Notes: generated by a model not told the origin, from the sequence alone. DNA of 64,000 nt from Micavibrio sp964400125 (GCA_964400125.1 CAYNSR010000003.1:160822-224821); one strand, 5' to 3'. Positions 35,465-44,649 are shown, counted from the stretch's first letter. Numbers and translations: made by a program.

Positions 35465-37051
35465 TCACAGAAACGACAGTCTTTTCGCCTGTTGAACCTG
35501 CGGCAAGGTGGCGATCTGCGTGAAAATGGAATCGGGCACGTTGCCGTCAACCGCAATCAGCGCCACCGCAACTGGCTGGCCGGGAATGCGGCCCAGACGG
35601 AAATCGGCGATATTCACCTTTGCATCCCCCAGCAACGTCCCGACCGCGCCGATCAATCCGGGCGTGTCGTCATTGCGGATAAACAGCATGCACGGTGAAA
35701 CGGCGGCCTCCACTGGCACGCCTTCAATGCTGACAATTCTTGGCTCCCGGCCTGCAAACAGCGTCCCGCGAATGCTGCGCGTACCGTCCTCGCCGGTAAT
35801 GGTCACGGTTATGGCCGTGTGCAGATCCTCGCAATTTTCTGTGCGGGTTTCCGAAACCGTAATCCCCCTGGACTTGGCGATCTGCGGCGCGTTGACCATG
35901 TTGACGCCGTCCATCACCGGGCGGAACAGGGCCGCCAGCACCATGGCGTTCAGCGGTTTGATATTCAGTTTCGCGACATCGCCTTCATATTCGATCTCCA
36001 CGCGGGTCATCGCCGCATCCGCGATCTGCCCGGCGAAGCTGCCCAGTTGTTCCGCCAGTTTGAGATAGGGACGCAGGCGCGGCGCGTCCTCGGCTGAAAT
36101 CGACGGCATATTGACGGCGTTCGCCACCGCGCCGTTAAGCAGAAAATCTGACATCTGCTCCGCCACCTGAATCGCCACATTAACTTGCGCCTCCGACGTC
36201 GATGCGCCCAGATGCGGGGTGCAAATCACGTTCGGATGGCCAAACAGGACATTCTGCGTTGCCGGTTCTTCTTCGAAAACATCCAGCGCCGCCGCCGCGA
36301 CATGGCCGGAATCCAGCGCATCCTTCAGGTCCTTTTCGACGATCAGCCCGCCGCGCGCGCAATTGATGATGCGCACGCCTTTTTTCATCCGGGCGAAAGC
36401 CGCCGCATCGATCATGCCGCGTGTGGAATCGAGCATCGGCGTATGGATGGTGATAAAATCGGCGCGCGGATAAATCTCTTCCGGCGTATCCGCCTTTTCC
36501 ACACCCAGTTCGCGGGCCCGATCCGCCGTCAGGAATGGGTCATAGGCGAGCACCTTCATCTGGAGCGCTAAAGCGCGATTGGCGACGATCGATCCGATAT
36601 TGCCGCAACCGATAACACCCAGCGTTTTTCCGTACAGCTCGACGCCCATGTATTTCGCCTTTTCCCATTTCCCGGCGTGGGTCGATTCATTGGCCTGCGG
36701 GATCTGTCGCGCCATGGCGAACATCATGGCCAGCGCATGTTCCGCCGTGGTAATAGAATTGCCGAAGGGGGTATTCATGACAACAATCCCGGCCTCGGTC
36801 GCCGCCGGAACATCGATCGTATCGACACCAATCCCCGCACGACCAATCACCTTGAGGCGCGCCCCGGCGGCCCCGATAATATCGGCCTTTATTTTGGTAG
36901 AAGACCGTACGGCGATCCCGTCGTAATTCATGGCGATCCCGGCCAACTCTTCCGGGGACAGACCCGGCTTCACATCAACGTCGATGCCGTTATTCTGGAA
37001 GATCTCGGCGGCGCATTTGTCCATCTTGTCGGCGATCAGCACTTTAGTCAT
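35465..37051 (-). CDS. serA: D-3-phosphoglycerate dehydrogenase, long ACT form
   Basis: First step of serine synthesis, oxidising 3-phosphoglycerate with NAD. Length is 528 residues, the long form with an intervening domain and a C-terminal ACT domain for serine feedback. The NAD loop is GVIGCGNIGSIVANRAL; the catalytic Arg, Glu and His lie in NCARGGLIVEKDL, DVFEEEPA and CTPHLGAST. The ACT region contains CMLFIRNDDTPGLIGAVGTL and VNIADFRLGR. The start MTKVLIADKMD is typical. It follows serC by 46 bp, so the two form a serine operon. serB lies 1.8 kb away on the other strand. Confidence 0.97.
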   Translation of the reverse strand: MTKVLIADKMDKCAAEIFQNNGIDVDVKPGLSPEELAGIAMNYDGIAVRSSTKIKADIIGAAGARLKVIGRAGIGVDTIDVPAATEAGIVVMNTPFGNSITTAEHALAMMFAMARQIPQANESTHAGKWEKAKYMGVELYGKTLGVIGCGNIGSIVANRALALQMKVLAYDPFLTADRARELGVEKADTPEEIYPRADFITIHTPMLDSTRGMIDAAAFARMKKGVRIINCARGGLIVEKDLKDALDSGHVAAAALDVFEEEPATQNVLFGHPNVICTPHLGASTSEAQVNVAIQVAEQMSDFLLNGAVANAVNMPSISAEDAPRLRPYLKLAEQLGSFAGQIADAAMTRVEIEYEGDVAKLNIKPLNAMVLAALFRPVMDGVNMVNAPQIAKSRGITVSETRTENCEDLHTAITVTITGEDGTRSIRGTLFAGREPRIVSIEGVPVEAAVSPCMLFIRNDDTPGLIGAVGTLLGDAKVNIADFRLGRIPGQPVAVALIAVDGNVPDSIFTQIATLPQVQQAKRLSFL

Positions 37052-37097
37052 TCTTTTAAACCCTCTTTTCTATTATTATTTCTGTATTGGTTTGAGT

Positions 37098-38273
37098 TCA
37101 GGCGGCCTGCTCCAGCGCTTCCGCCTTTGTGGTCGCAAACGCCCAGTCCAGCCACGGCAATACGGCCTCCAGATCGGCGCTTTCCACGGTCGCGCCGCAC
37201 CACACCCGTAATCCGGCGGGAGCCTTGGCATGCCCGGCAAGATCGTAGCCCGCATTTTCTTTTTCAAGACGCTTGGTCATCGCCTTGATGAAGTCCTGCC
37301 GCGCGGCATCGTCCTTGGCGGTAAACCACGGATCGGTGATTTGCAGGCATACTGCGGTTTTTGAACGCACACCCTCATCGGCGCACAGAAAATCCACCCA
37401 ATCGGTTCCTGAAACCCAGTTCGCAACGATGTCGTAATTCGCCTGCACACGTTTTTTTAGGGCAGAAACGCCGCCAACACGCTCCACCCATTTCAGCGCA
37501 TCGAGACAATCCTCCAGCGCCAGCATCGACGGCGTATTGATAGTTTCACCGACGAAAACCCCTTCGATCAACTTGCCGCCAGAAGTCAGGCGGAAGATTT
37601 TCGGCAAGGGTCGGTCCGGCGTATAGGTCAATAACCGTTCGACCGCGCGCGGCGACAACACCAGCATGCCGTGCGCAGCTTCTCCGCCCAGCACTTTTTG
37701 CCACGACCATGTCGTAACATCGAGCTTGTCCCACGGCAGATCATAGGCGAACACCGCCGACGTCGCATCGCAGAATGTCAGGCCCTTGCGGTCAGCCCTG
37801 ATCCAGTCGGCATTAGGCACACGCACGCCCCCGGTGGTGCCGTTCCATGTGAAGACGACATCGCGCTCGCCACTATCAACCTGCGCCAGATCGGGAATCA
37901 TCCCGTAATCAACGGCAAAGGTACGCGCATCGGGCAGCTTCAGATGCTTGGTGATATCCACCAGCCATTCTTCCCCGAAAGCTTCCCAGGCTAAAACATC
38001 CACACCGCGTTGCCCCAGCATCGACCACATCGCCATTTCAATCGCCCCGGTATCCGAAGCCGGAACGATGGCGATTTTGAAATCCGCCGGAATGCCCAGC
38101 AAGGCGCGGTGCCGCTCGATGACATCTTTCAAACGCGCCTTGCCCTCCGCCGCACGATGTGAACGCCCGGTAAAGGCATCTTCCAGCGCCGCCAGCGACC
38201 AGCCGGGACGCTTGGCGCACGGGCCGGAGGAAAAACACGGATTGGCAGGTTTCACAGTCGGCTTCACAATCAT
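37098..38273 (-). CDS. serC: Phosphoserine aminotransferase, alphaproteobacterial type
   Basis: PLP enzyme converting phosphohydroxypyruvate to phosphoserine. The ATG at 38273, after AAAGGGTG, gives 391 residues starting MIVKPTVKPANPCFSSGPCA; the family consensus begins this way, so the longer frame is rejected. The PLP lysine lies in DVTTWSWQKVLGGEAAHGML. GRSHRAAEGKARLKDVI and the C-terminal AGLRVWCGATVESADLEA are typical of the long SerC class found in alphaproteobacteria, distinct from the 360-residue E. coli enzyme. It leads the serC-serA operon from an AT-rich 150-bp divergent region. Confidence 0.96.
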   Translation of the reverse strand: MIVKPTVKPANPCFSSGPCAKRPGWSLAALEDAFTGRSHRAAEGKARLKDVIERHRALLGIPADFKIAIVPASDTGAIEMAMWSMLGQRGVDVLAWEAFGEEWLVDITKHLKLPDARTFAVDYGMIPDLAQVDSGERDVVFTWNGTTGGVRVPNADWIRADRKGLTFCDATSAVFAYDLPWDKLDVTTWSWQKVLGGEAAHGMLVLSPRAVERLLTYTPDRPLPKIFRLTSGGKLIEGVFVGETINTPSMLALEDCLDALKWVERVGGVSALKKRVQANYDIVANWVSGTDWVDFLCADEGVRSKTAVCLQITDPWFTAKDDAARQDFIKAMTKRLEKENAGYDLAGHAKAPAGLRVWCGATVESADLEAVLPWLDWAFATTKAEALEQAA

Positions 38274-38423
38274 GGCAACACCCTTTTTTGAACGGATTAT
38301 GTCCCCCAGATTTATGGATTTCTTTGCCATGTTGCAATCGCGAAATGTTTTTCATAATTTTTTACATTTCTTTAAGTTTTTTAGCGTAGTTTTTCAGGAA
38401 GAGCATCAAGGGGGACTGAAGCC

Positions 38424-38804
38424 ATGCCGGAATTGCTGGGGTTTGAAATAAGGGACGAAAAAGTTCTCGCCCTCGTCAATTTTCCGGGGGCGCGAAAATT
38501 CACCCTGCTGCCCGGCGCATCCGCACCGGTCGTGACACCTCAGCCGCGCACGGCCCGTTACGATATCGAAGGTGTGCGACTCCAGACCATCCAATGCCGC
38601 GAAAACAACAAGGACCCCGGCTTCTGGGCCATGGCAGAAGAAATGACCAGCGAACGGCAGCAACGCCTCGACCATATCAGGACACATGGGGCCAGCGATG
38701 TCTTGAGCATCTTCATGCAGGCCGCATATCAATCTGCGCCCGCAGAACAGATTTTTGTCCCTGGTCCTGCTGCGCCCCGGCACGATAACGGCATGAAGCA
38801 TTAG
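38424..38804 (+). CDS. Hypothetical protein, 126 residues
   Basis: Not recognised. A soluble protein beginning MPELLGFEIRDEKVLALVNF and rich in Pro, Ala and Gln, with no membrane segment, signal peptide or clear motif. Codon use fits the neighbours and it lies in a good position between serC and serB with its own terminator, which supports real expression. The preceding AT-rich region holds GGAAGAGCATCAAGGGGG near the ATG at 38424. No function can be offered. Confidence 0.55.
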   Translation: MPELLGFEIRDEKVLALVNFPGARKFTLLPGASAPVVTPQPRTARYDIEGVRLQTIQCRENNKDPGFWAMAEEMTSERQQRLDHIRTHGASDVLSIFMQAAYQSAPAEQIFVPGPAAPRHDNGMKH

Positions 38805-38829
38805 GCACAATAACGATTTATGCTAGGAT

Positions 38830-38857
38830 AACCCGTCACACAACTGGCGGGTTTTTT
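38830..38857 (+). terminator. Terminator-like hairpin immediately before serB
   Basis: AACCCGTCA-cacaac-TGGCGGGTT followed by TTTTTC ends only a few bases before the serB ATG at 38864. It is a good rho-independent terminator for the 38424 gene. It also occupies the place where a Shine-Dalgarno for serB would be expected. Confidence 0.8.
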
Positions 38858-38863
38858 CTTCTG

Positions 38864-39751
38864 ATGCATTTCGTCCTGACCCTGATCGCCGCCGATAAGC
38901 CGCTGAACACGGCGCATCTGGCTGCAATAACCAATTTTCTGGATTCGCAAGGCGTCGCCCTTGCGGCCCCGCCGCGCTGGCTGAACCCGCACAAGGCAGC
39001 GGACCTGTATACGGCGCAACGCCCTAATCCCGTACAAATGAAGGCGCTGCGCGGGATACTGGCGGCAGACCGGATCGACATCCTGGTCAACCGCAGTGAA
39101 GGGCGGAAGAAAAAACTTCTGCTCTCCGATATGGATGCGACCATTCTGGCCAATGAAACCCTTGATGATATTTCCGACACAATCGGACTGGGCGACGCAT
39201 GCCGAATCATCACCGACAAGGCCATGCGCGGGGAAATCGACCTGATTACCAGCATACGGGAACGTGTTGCCCTGCTGAAGGGGCTGCCCGAATCCACGCT
39301 GGCAGACATTCTGGCGCGGGTCACCTATAACGACGGCGCGGAACTGCTGGTGCGCGGCATGGCGCAACAGGGGGCCGTTTGCGTTCTGGTTTCCAGCGGC
39401 TTCACCTTCTTTACCTCCGCCGTGGCGCAAAATACCGGTTTTTCGCACCATCACGGCAATACCCTTGAAATCAAAAACGGCGTTTTGACGGGAAATGTCC
39501 TTGATCCAGTTCTCGACAAACACAGCAAACTGGCATTCCTGAACCACTACGCCGATGAACTCGGCCTCGACGAATCGGAAATCATGGCGATCGGCGACGG
39601 GGCCAATGATCTGCTGATGCTGCAGGCGGCCGGATTCGGGGTGGGCTACCGGCCAAAGCCGATTTTGGCAGAATCGCTCGATAACCAGTTGCTCTATTGC
39701 GACCTCAGCGCCGCCCTCTACGCCCAAGGACTCGTGCCAAACCTGCATTGA
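38864..39751 (+). CDS. serB: Phosphoserine phosphatase
   Basis: Last step of serine synthesis, hydrolysing phosphoserine. It has 295 residues. An N-terminal ACT-like part (about 1-75) is followed by the HAD domain. The nucleophile motif is LLSDMDATILANETLDD (DxDxT), motif II is CVLVSSGFTFFTSAVAQNTG, and IGDGANDLLMLQAAGFGVGY carries the metal-site Asp residues. The C-terminus is as in other SerB proteins. The start has no visible Shine-Dalgarno: the eight bases before it are a T-run from the terminator hairpin. A downstream start would cut the ACT-like domain, so the annotated start is kept. Confidence 0.95.
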   Translation: MHFVLTLIAADKPLNTAHLAAITNFLDSQGVALAAPPRWLNPHKAADLYTAQRPNPVQMKALRGILAADRIDILVNRSEGRKKKLLLSDMDATILANETLDDISDTIGLGDACRIITDKAMRGEIDLITSIRERVALLKGLPESTLADILARVTYNDGAELLVRGMAQQGAVCVLVSSGFTFFTSAVAQNTGFSHHHGNTLEIKNGVLTGNVLDPVLDKHSKLAFLNHYADELGLDESEIMAIGDGANDLLMLQAAGFGVGYRPKPILAESLDNQLLYCDLSAALYAQGLVPNLH

Positions 39752-39840
39752 TGCCGGATTAGGGGAATTCAGAGTCCTTTAATAAATCCCTGTCATGATT
39801 TACACTGCGCGTTCGTTCCATCCGTTTCCGGATCATCATC

Positions 39841-40722
39841 ATGTCGAAAAAAAATTTTACCGTTTCTGACGACCAGCTTGAAGAATCGATTGGAAAATAC
39901 TGCCGCGACTATACCGCGCTGGCGCGGCAGAACCGCTTCGACCCAATCACCGGGCGGGATGAGGAAATCGATCAGGTCATTTTAATCCTGCTGCAAAAGG
40001 GGCGCAAGAACGCGGCCCTGCTGGCCCCGGCGGGGGTCGGTAAAACCGCCCTTGTCGTCGGACTGGCGCAAACGATCGTCAAGGACGCGGTGCCGGAATA
40101 TTTAAAAGATGCAAGGGTCATCGAACTGGAACTGCCCAGTATGGCCGCGGGGACATCATCCATCGCGGAATTCCAGGGGCGCTTCGTCCCCATCTGCAAG
40201 GGGATCGCTGAACGCTATCACGATCCTGATTATCCCAAAATGGTCATGTTCATCGATGAAATGCATACCATCATGCCAACCTGCGAGAGCAGCTCCTACA
40301 AGGGCCTGTCCGAAGTTTTGAAGCCCTATCTGACCGTGGGGAATTTGCACATTATCGGCGCAACCACCCTTGACGAATACAGGGTTTACGTCGCGTTCGA
40401 TCCCGCCATGGACCGCCGTTTCCAGCGTATCAATTTGAAAGTGCCGAATGCGGAAGAAACGCTGCACATCATGCATGCGTTGCGCGGCGGGTTTGAAAAA
40501 CACCACGGCATTTCCATTCCTGACGAAGAACTGGCGCGTATCGTCAAACTGACCGAAGAACATTTGCGCCGCCGTTATCAGCCGGATAAATCAATCGTGA
40601 TGATGGACGCGGCCTGCGCCTACCATGTCAAGATGCACGGGCGCGGCACGGCGCTTGAAAAAAAATCCGTCTATTACATGATTTCAAAGGAATGCGGCGT
40701 TCATCCCGATGCGCTGGAATAA
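39841..40722 (+). CDS. Single Clp-type AAA+ (D1-like) ATPase
   Basis: A 293-residue stand-alone AAA+ module closest to the D1 domain of ClpA/ClpB. It starts at the D1 linker (NRFDPITGRDEEIDQVILIL), without the N-domain, the ClpB middle coiled coil or the D2 domain. Walker A APAGVGKT (Lys68), Walker B VMFIDE (Asp139, Glu140), sensor-1 GATT and fingers DRRFQ (Arg192, Arg193) are all intact, so it should hydrolyse ATP. The D1 pore loop, normally AGxKYRGEFE, here reads AGTSSIAEFQG and lacks the substrate-gripping Tyr. No ClpP loop is present. The partner is unknown. A ClpB-like gene with a dead D1 lies 11 kb away. Confidence 0.85.
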   Translation: MSKKNFTVSDDQLEESIGKYCRDYTALARQNRFDPITGRDEEIDQVILILLQKGRKNAALLAPAGVGKTALVVGLAQTIVKDAVPEYLKDARVIELELPSMAAGTSSIAEFQGRFVPICKGIAERYHDPDYPKMVMFIDEMHTIMPTCESSSYKGLSEVLKPYLTVGNLHIIGATTLDEYRVYVAFDPAMDRRFQRINLKVPNAEETLHIMHALRGGFEKHHGISIPDEELARIVKLTEEHLRRRYQPDKSIVMMDAACAYHVKMHGRGTALEKKSVYYMISKECGVHPDALE

Positions 40723-41381
40723 AACCGCCCCAGAAGCGCCCGCGCATCGTTGCAATGAAAATCGACATAGCCGGGAATATCCTCCGGCGCCTGCCCATGA
40801 TGGACCAGAACTGTCGTCATGCCCATCTCGTGCGGAACACGCAGGTTTTCGATTGTATCTTCCACCATCATCACATCCTGCGGATTGCGGTTGATGGATG
40901 AAAGGGCCATTTCAAACGGCCTGCGGCTGCGTGCCTTGCTTTCGAAGTCGTAATTTTCAAAACCAAACACCTGCTCGTCAGGGAACCATTTTTTCAGACC
41001 CAGATGATTGAGGACATTGATCGCCCAGTTGCGCGACGCGTGGGTAATCAGGGCATGATCGTGAACGGTTTTTGAAAAAACGGATTCCGTCTCGCGGCAA
41101 ACCCCCACCACCGAATGATCCAGATACTGATCCAGAAGCGGATGGAGGCTGTCGAAGGGGATATTGTATTTTTCGATAAAGACTAAACAGCTATGGCGGC
41201 TTTCTTTAAACGACCGCGCGGCCAGAGTCATGGCCTCCTCAAGGCTAAGATCGACGCCGAGCGTGAGAACCGCACGGGCAACGGCAGCATTAAAACCGTC
41301 ATAGACCGCCTGTGTCTCCGGATAAAGCGTGTTGTCGAGATCCCAGAGAATCCCCTTGATATCGATTAAATCTGTTTTCAT
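40701..41381 (-). CDS. HAD-family pyrimidine 5'-nucleotidase-like phosphatase
   Basis: A 226-residue HAD hydrolase. The nucleophile motif KGILWDLDNTLYP has Asp14 and Asp16; DNTLYP is the hallmark of the pyrimidine 5'-nucleotidase (SDT1/YjjG-like) group. Later motifs are ALITHASRNWA (motif II), the Lys-containing KARSRRPFEMAL, and MMVEDTIENLRVPHEMGM (motif IV). The ATG at 41381 starts MKTDLIDIKG; the upstream open frame adds unrelated residues. The end overlaps the AAA+ gene by 22 bp, convergent. The physiological substrate may be a nucleotide or another small phosphate ester. Confidence 0.88.
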   Translation of the reverse strand: MKTDLIDIKGILWDLDNTLYPETQAVYDGFNAAVARAVLTLGVDLSLEEAMTLAARSFKESRHSCLVFIEKYNIPFDSLHPLLDQYLDHSVVGVCRETESVFSKTVHDHALITHASRNWAINVLNHLGLKKWFPDEQVFGFENYDFESKARSRRPFEMALSSINRNPQDVMMVEDTIENLRVPHEMGMTTVLVHHGQAPEDIPGYVDFHCNDARALLGRFYSSASG

Positions 41382-41412
41382 ACCCCCATTATAAGGCTTT
41401 TTTAGCCCGTTT

Positions 41413-42432
41413 CTACAGGCGCGCCTGAAATATTTTAAACCCCTGCCCCTCATGCCGTTTTTCTACGGAAGAAAATTGATCCTGCAAAATTTTTTCATAG
41501 GGCAGATGCGCATTTGCAACCATCAACAACACGCCCCCGGGCTTCAGCCACGCTGCGGCGCAGGAAATAAAATCCTGCCCCAGTGCAACCGCTTCCGTTT
41601 TTCCCCGGTGAAAGGGCGGATTCATAATCACCCAATCCGCCTCTTTCCGCGCAGGGGTTTTGGTGAAATCCTTCCAGCCAATCTCCACCGCCGTTGCACT
41701 ACCGCACGCCGCTACATTGCGGCGGCAGGCTTCCACGGCGTGAAAATCAACATCGCAGGCCAGCAGCCGCGCCGCATCCGGATTGCGGCGAAGAACTTCA
41801 CAGGCCAACACGCCATTCCCGCAACCGGGATCGACAAAAACCCCGTCCTGCGCCTGCGGGACAAAAGGAATCAATAACGCCGTCGCCACGTCCATCCGGT
41901 CCCAACTGAAAATGCCGGGCCGGGTCCACATGCCGCTCCCGGCATGGTATTGCGGGGCCGCCTTCTCGATCCATGACACGGGCAGCGCCGCAAGATCCGC
42001 CTGCCGCGCCCACACGATCCGGCATTTATGCTTGGATGCCATCTGCAATCCGGCGCAAAAGGGGCTCATATCGCCCGCAATACGGTGTCCGCCGCTGTCA
42101 TTGGCGGCAGCCACGACCAATACGCCGTCCTCCCCAAGCAATGTCGCGGCCTGCGCAATCAGCCCCAACGCCGCATCGCGCTGTTGCGGCAAGGCCAGAA
42201 AAATTGTGGCGAACGTCCCGTCGGGGACAACCGGAGCAACATCATATCCGGAATCCGCCCAGCAATCCGCCGCCCACTTGTCCCAGTTCCAGCAAACCGT
42301 CCGCGCCGCAGGAAACGTCCCGGCGACGCCCCCGGGGCGCATATTGATTAAAAGAATCCGCCCCTGCACAGGAAACGCAATGTCCCCGGTTTCGAGCGGA
42401 TAGGTCAGGGCGCGGAAAACATCATCGGTCAT
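41413..42432 (-). CDS. RsmC-like class I SAM-dependent methyltransferase
   Basis: A 339-residue protein with two halves. The N-terminal half resembles the methyltransferase-like RNA-binding domain of RsmC. The C-terminal half holds the catalytic fold: DPGCGNGVLACEVLRR near residue 200 and VIMNPPFHRGK near 265. NPPF is the signature of N2-guanine or N6-adenine methyltransferases, and RsmC methylates G1207 of 16S rRNA. The closing YEKILQDQFSSVEKRHEGQGFKIF region matches the RsmC C-terminus well. The FHRGK continuation favours rRNA guanine N2 activity, but specificity is inferred. It lies 31 bp upstream of the HAD gene on the same strand. Confidence 0.85.
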   Translation of the reverse strand: MTDDVFRALTYPLETGDIAFPVQGRILLINMRPGGVAGTFPAARTVCWNWDKWAADCWADSGYDVAPVVPDGTFATIFLALPQQRDAALGLIAQAATLLGEDGVLVVAAANDSGGHRIAGDMSPFCAGLQMASKHKCRIVWARQADLAALPVSWIEKAAPQYHAGSGMWTRPGIFSWDRMDVATALLIPFVPQAQDGVFVDPGCGNGVLACEVLRRNPDAARLLACDVDFHAVEACRRNVAACGSATAVEIGWKDFTKTPARKEADWVIMNPPFHRGKTEAVALGQDFISCAAAWLKPGGVLLMVANAHLPYEKILQDQFSSVEKRHEGQGFKIFQARL

Positions 42433-42499
42433 GACGACAGAGTATCGTGTTTCTTAAGAAAAATCCGGCAAAATTTCTGCCTGTGCCAGAAAGGAAAAC

Positions 42500-42527
42500 C
42501 GCGAGGCCGGGTGGGTTTGGCCTCGCG
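42500..42527 (-). terminator. Rho-independent terminator of the RTX gene
   Basis: CGCGAGGCC (42500-42508) and GGCCTCGCG (42519-42527) form a perfect 9-bp stem. On the minus strand GGTTTTCC follows. It lies 58 bp past the RTX stop and ahead of the methyltransferase start. Confidence 0.78.
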
Positions 42528-42585
42528 ATTCCATAGCTGATCCGGATTTAATCGTTCATTGTGGTTCAGCCAAACTCGGGATGCG

Positions 42586-44349
42586 TCAGGCAACCACCAG
42601 ATGGCCGCTGCCCAGCAGATCCGCCAACGTATCGCCGCCAAGGCCGCCGTCAAACGATACCAGTTGTACGAACACGCCGTTGCCCGTCGCGCTGATTTCA
42701 ACGATATCGTCCGCCCCGCTGGACGTCAGACGCACAAAATCCTCCAGTGCCGCACTCAACGGATCATAGCCCGACAAAACGCTGCTGATATCGAGTCTGT
42801 CATTCTTCGCCTTGGAAAAATCATAAATATGGTCGAGCAGGCCATCACTGGCGGTAAACCGGAATGTATCGGCCCCTGCGCCGCCATAAAGGTGGTCCGC
42901 CCCCTGACCGGCAATCAGGACATCGTCCCCGAAACCGCCGTAAAGCGTGTCATTCCCCGCGCCGCCATTCAGGATATCGTTATCCGGGTTGCCGATCATG
43001 GTGTAGCTCCGGCTGTCCACGCGGATATCCATCACAACATCTTCAAAATCCGCATCACCGAGATTGCGTAAATCCTCAAAACCGACCCGCATCACCGCCG
43101 GATCGCCGTCGACAACGCCGGAAACGGTATGGATCTTGCCGTCATCATTCAATCCTGCACCGTCGCCCGCAAGGGAGCTGTGATAGACATTGACGCGAAA
43201 TTCCGTCCGGGTAGCACCGTCATCGAACACCAAAGAAACCTGCGCACCGTCATCGGTTATTTTGGCAACACGTTCGTTGACGCCGCCGAAATCATAAACG
43301 AACTGCACCGTTCCACTTGAAAAATCAGCATGGCGAAACGCCTGATCGGTATTCCACCCGTTGGCGACGATAAACAGCCCCAGCGCATCGCCCGCGTTAC
43401 CGCGATAATCATAAGTGAAATTATCGCCGTAACTTTGCATATGCTGGTTTTTGAAAATGATCTCGACGTTTTCGATGCTTCCATCCGCCCCGACGACATA
43501 GGCGCCGATTGCGTTGCGATATCCGGCCTCGCTGAACATATAGGTCATCTGTACGGTCGTGGCGTAGCTGATCTGGAGGTTGGATTCAACGACTCCGACA
43601 TTTTCCGCCGGGACATGAACATGACCGGGCTGGCTTTGCAACTGGAACGGATAGAGACTGCCGACAAAACTGTGGCTCAGGGTGACGGTATGGGTAAAAT
43701 CGTTCGGATTATCGGCGGACCCGTTTCCGCCATACAATATATCGTCACCATCCCCGCCATTCAGCGAATCGTTGCCAAACCCGCCATACAAGACATCATT
43801 GCCCGTACCGCCGTTCAGGACATCGTTTCCGGCATCGCCCCAGATCAAATCGTCGCCGCCATCGCCGTTCAGTGTATCATGACCATCCCCGCCATTGATC
43901 GTGTCATTGTGATTGCCGCCATTCACGATATCATTCCCTGGCCCGGCATCGATAATATCGTTACCGTCAAAACCGTTGATCGTATCGTTACCCACATTGG
44001 CCCAGATCAGGTCATCCTGGGCGCCGCCATCGATGAAGGTATTGCCCATGACCAGCGTCGCATCCGCCAGAATGATGACGTCGCCACCCGCCCCGGCCAC
44101 GAAGCGTTCGATATTCTGTACCGTCGGGGCCCCTGTGCCGTCATCCAGCACAAGGACATCACCGAGATTGCTCATCAGCAAGGTGTCCGTGCCCGCGAGC
44201 CCGTCATAGGTGTTGTTGTTGACGTAGTATGTATCGCTGACGCTGATAACCGCGCCGCTATAGGGATTGACGAAGGTCGCGTCGTACTGGGCGACCGTAC
44301 CGTCCATAATGATAACGTCATTGCCGTTGGTGCCGCTGATCGGTGCCAT
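42586..44349 (-). CDS. RTX calcium-binding protein exported by type I secretion
   Basis: A 587-residue acidic, Gly/Asp/Asn-rich protein without a Sec signal. It starts MAPISGTNGNDVIIMDGTVA. One RTX block of about ten nonapeptides lies near residues 118-230 (for example GGTGNDVLYGG and GGDGDDILYGG), a beta-rich domain of unknown fold fills 230-450, and a second short RTX block near 455-500 leads to a C-terminal targeting domain (GADTFRF then DFSKAKNDRLDISSVLSGY). That tail resembles the giant adhesin's tail (GADTFQY, DFDVTEGDVLDLSALL), so both are likely clients of the transporter at 18.5-24 kb. No lipase, protease or toxin motif was seen in the middle domain. Confidence 0.87.
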   Translation of the reverse strand: MAPISGTNGNDVIIMDGTVAQYDATFVNPYSGAVISVSDTYYVNNNTYDGLAGTDTLLMSNLGDVLVLDDGTGAPTVQNIERFVAGAGGDVIILADATLVMGNTFIDGGAQDDLIWANVGNDTINGFDGNDIIDAGPGNDIVNGGNHNDTINGGDGHDTLNGDGGDDLIWGDAGNDVLNGGTGNDVLYGGFGNDSLNGGDGDDILYGGNGSADNPNDFTHTVTLSHSFVGSLYPFQLQSQPGHVHVPAENVGVVESNLQISYATTVQMTYMFSEAGYRNAIGAYVVGADGSIENVEIIFKNQHMQSYGDNFTYDYRGNAGDALGLFIVANGWNTDQAFRHADFSSGTVQFVYDFGGVNERVAKITDDGAQVSLVFDDGATRTEFRVNVYHSSLAGDGAGLNDDGKIHTVSGVVDGDPAVMRVGFEDLRNLGDADFEDVVMDIRVDSRSYTMIGNPDNDILNGGAGNDTLYGGFGDDVLIAGQGADHLYGGAGADTFRFTASDGLLDHIYDFSKAKNDRLDISSVLSGYDPLSAALEDFVRLTSSGADDIVEISATGNGVFVQLVSFDGGLGGDTLADLLGSGHLVVA

Positions 44350-44649
44350 GATTGTTTTTAGTCTCCCCCACTCACATCCGCACGGATCACCTCTTCGGGC
44401 CTGCCCACACGGTTTGTTTGTTTTTCTTTTGTTTCACACGCGCCCTGCTGCCGATCCCCCTCGCAGAGCGCATTCTTCTAATATACGGCAGATTGATTAA
44501 AGATTTATGTAAATGATAAATGTATCTCTCGGAATATCAATCTGAGAATGGCTCTCAGGCTGTAAAACGCCGGGAATGAAGGATTCTGCGGCTATTTCCT
44601 TCCGGAACATTGACCGCCTCTTCCATTCCGGGCCATAGTCGCCACCATT
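44350..44649. other. Divergent intergenic region, RTX gene / MATE gene
   Basis: 300 bp between divergent starts. An AT-rich part near 44480-44530 contains GATTAAAGATTTATGTAAAT (44495-44514), which recurs with a 2-base deletion upstream of the coiled-coil gene at 49581-49598. No gene is supported here: a long minus-strand frame running into the MATE gene is a shadow of it. Confidence 0.45.
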
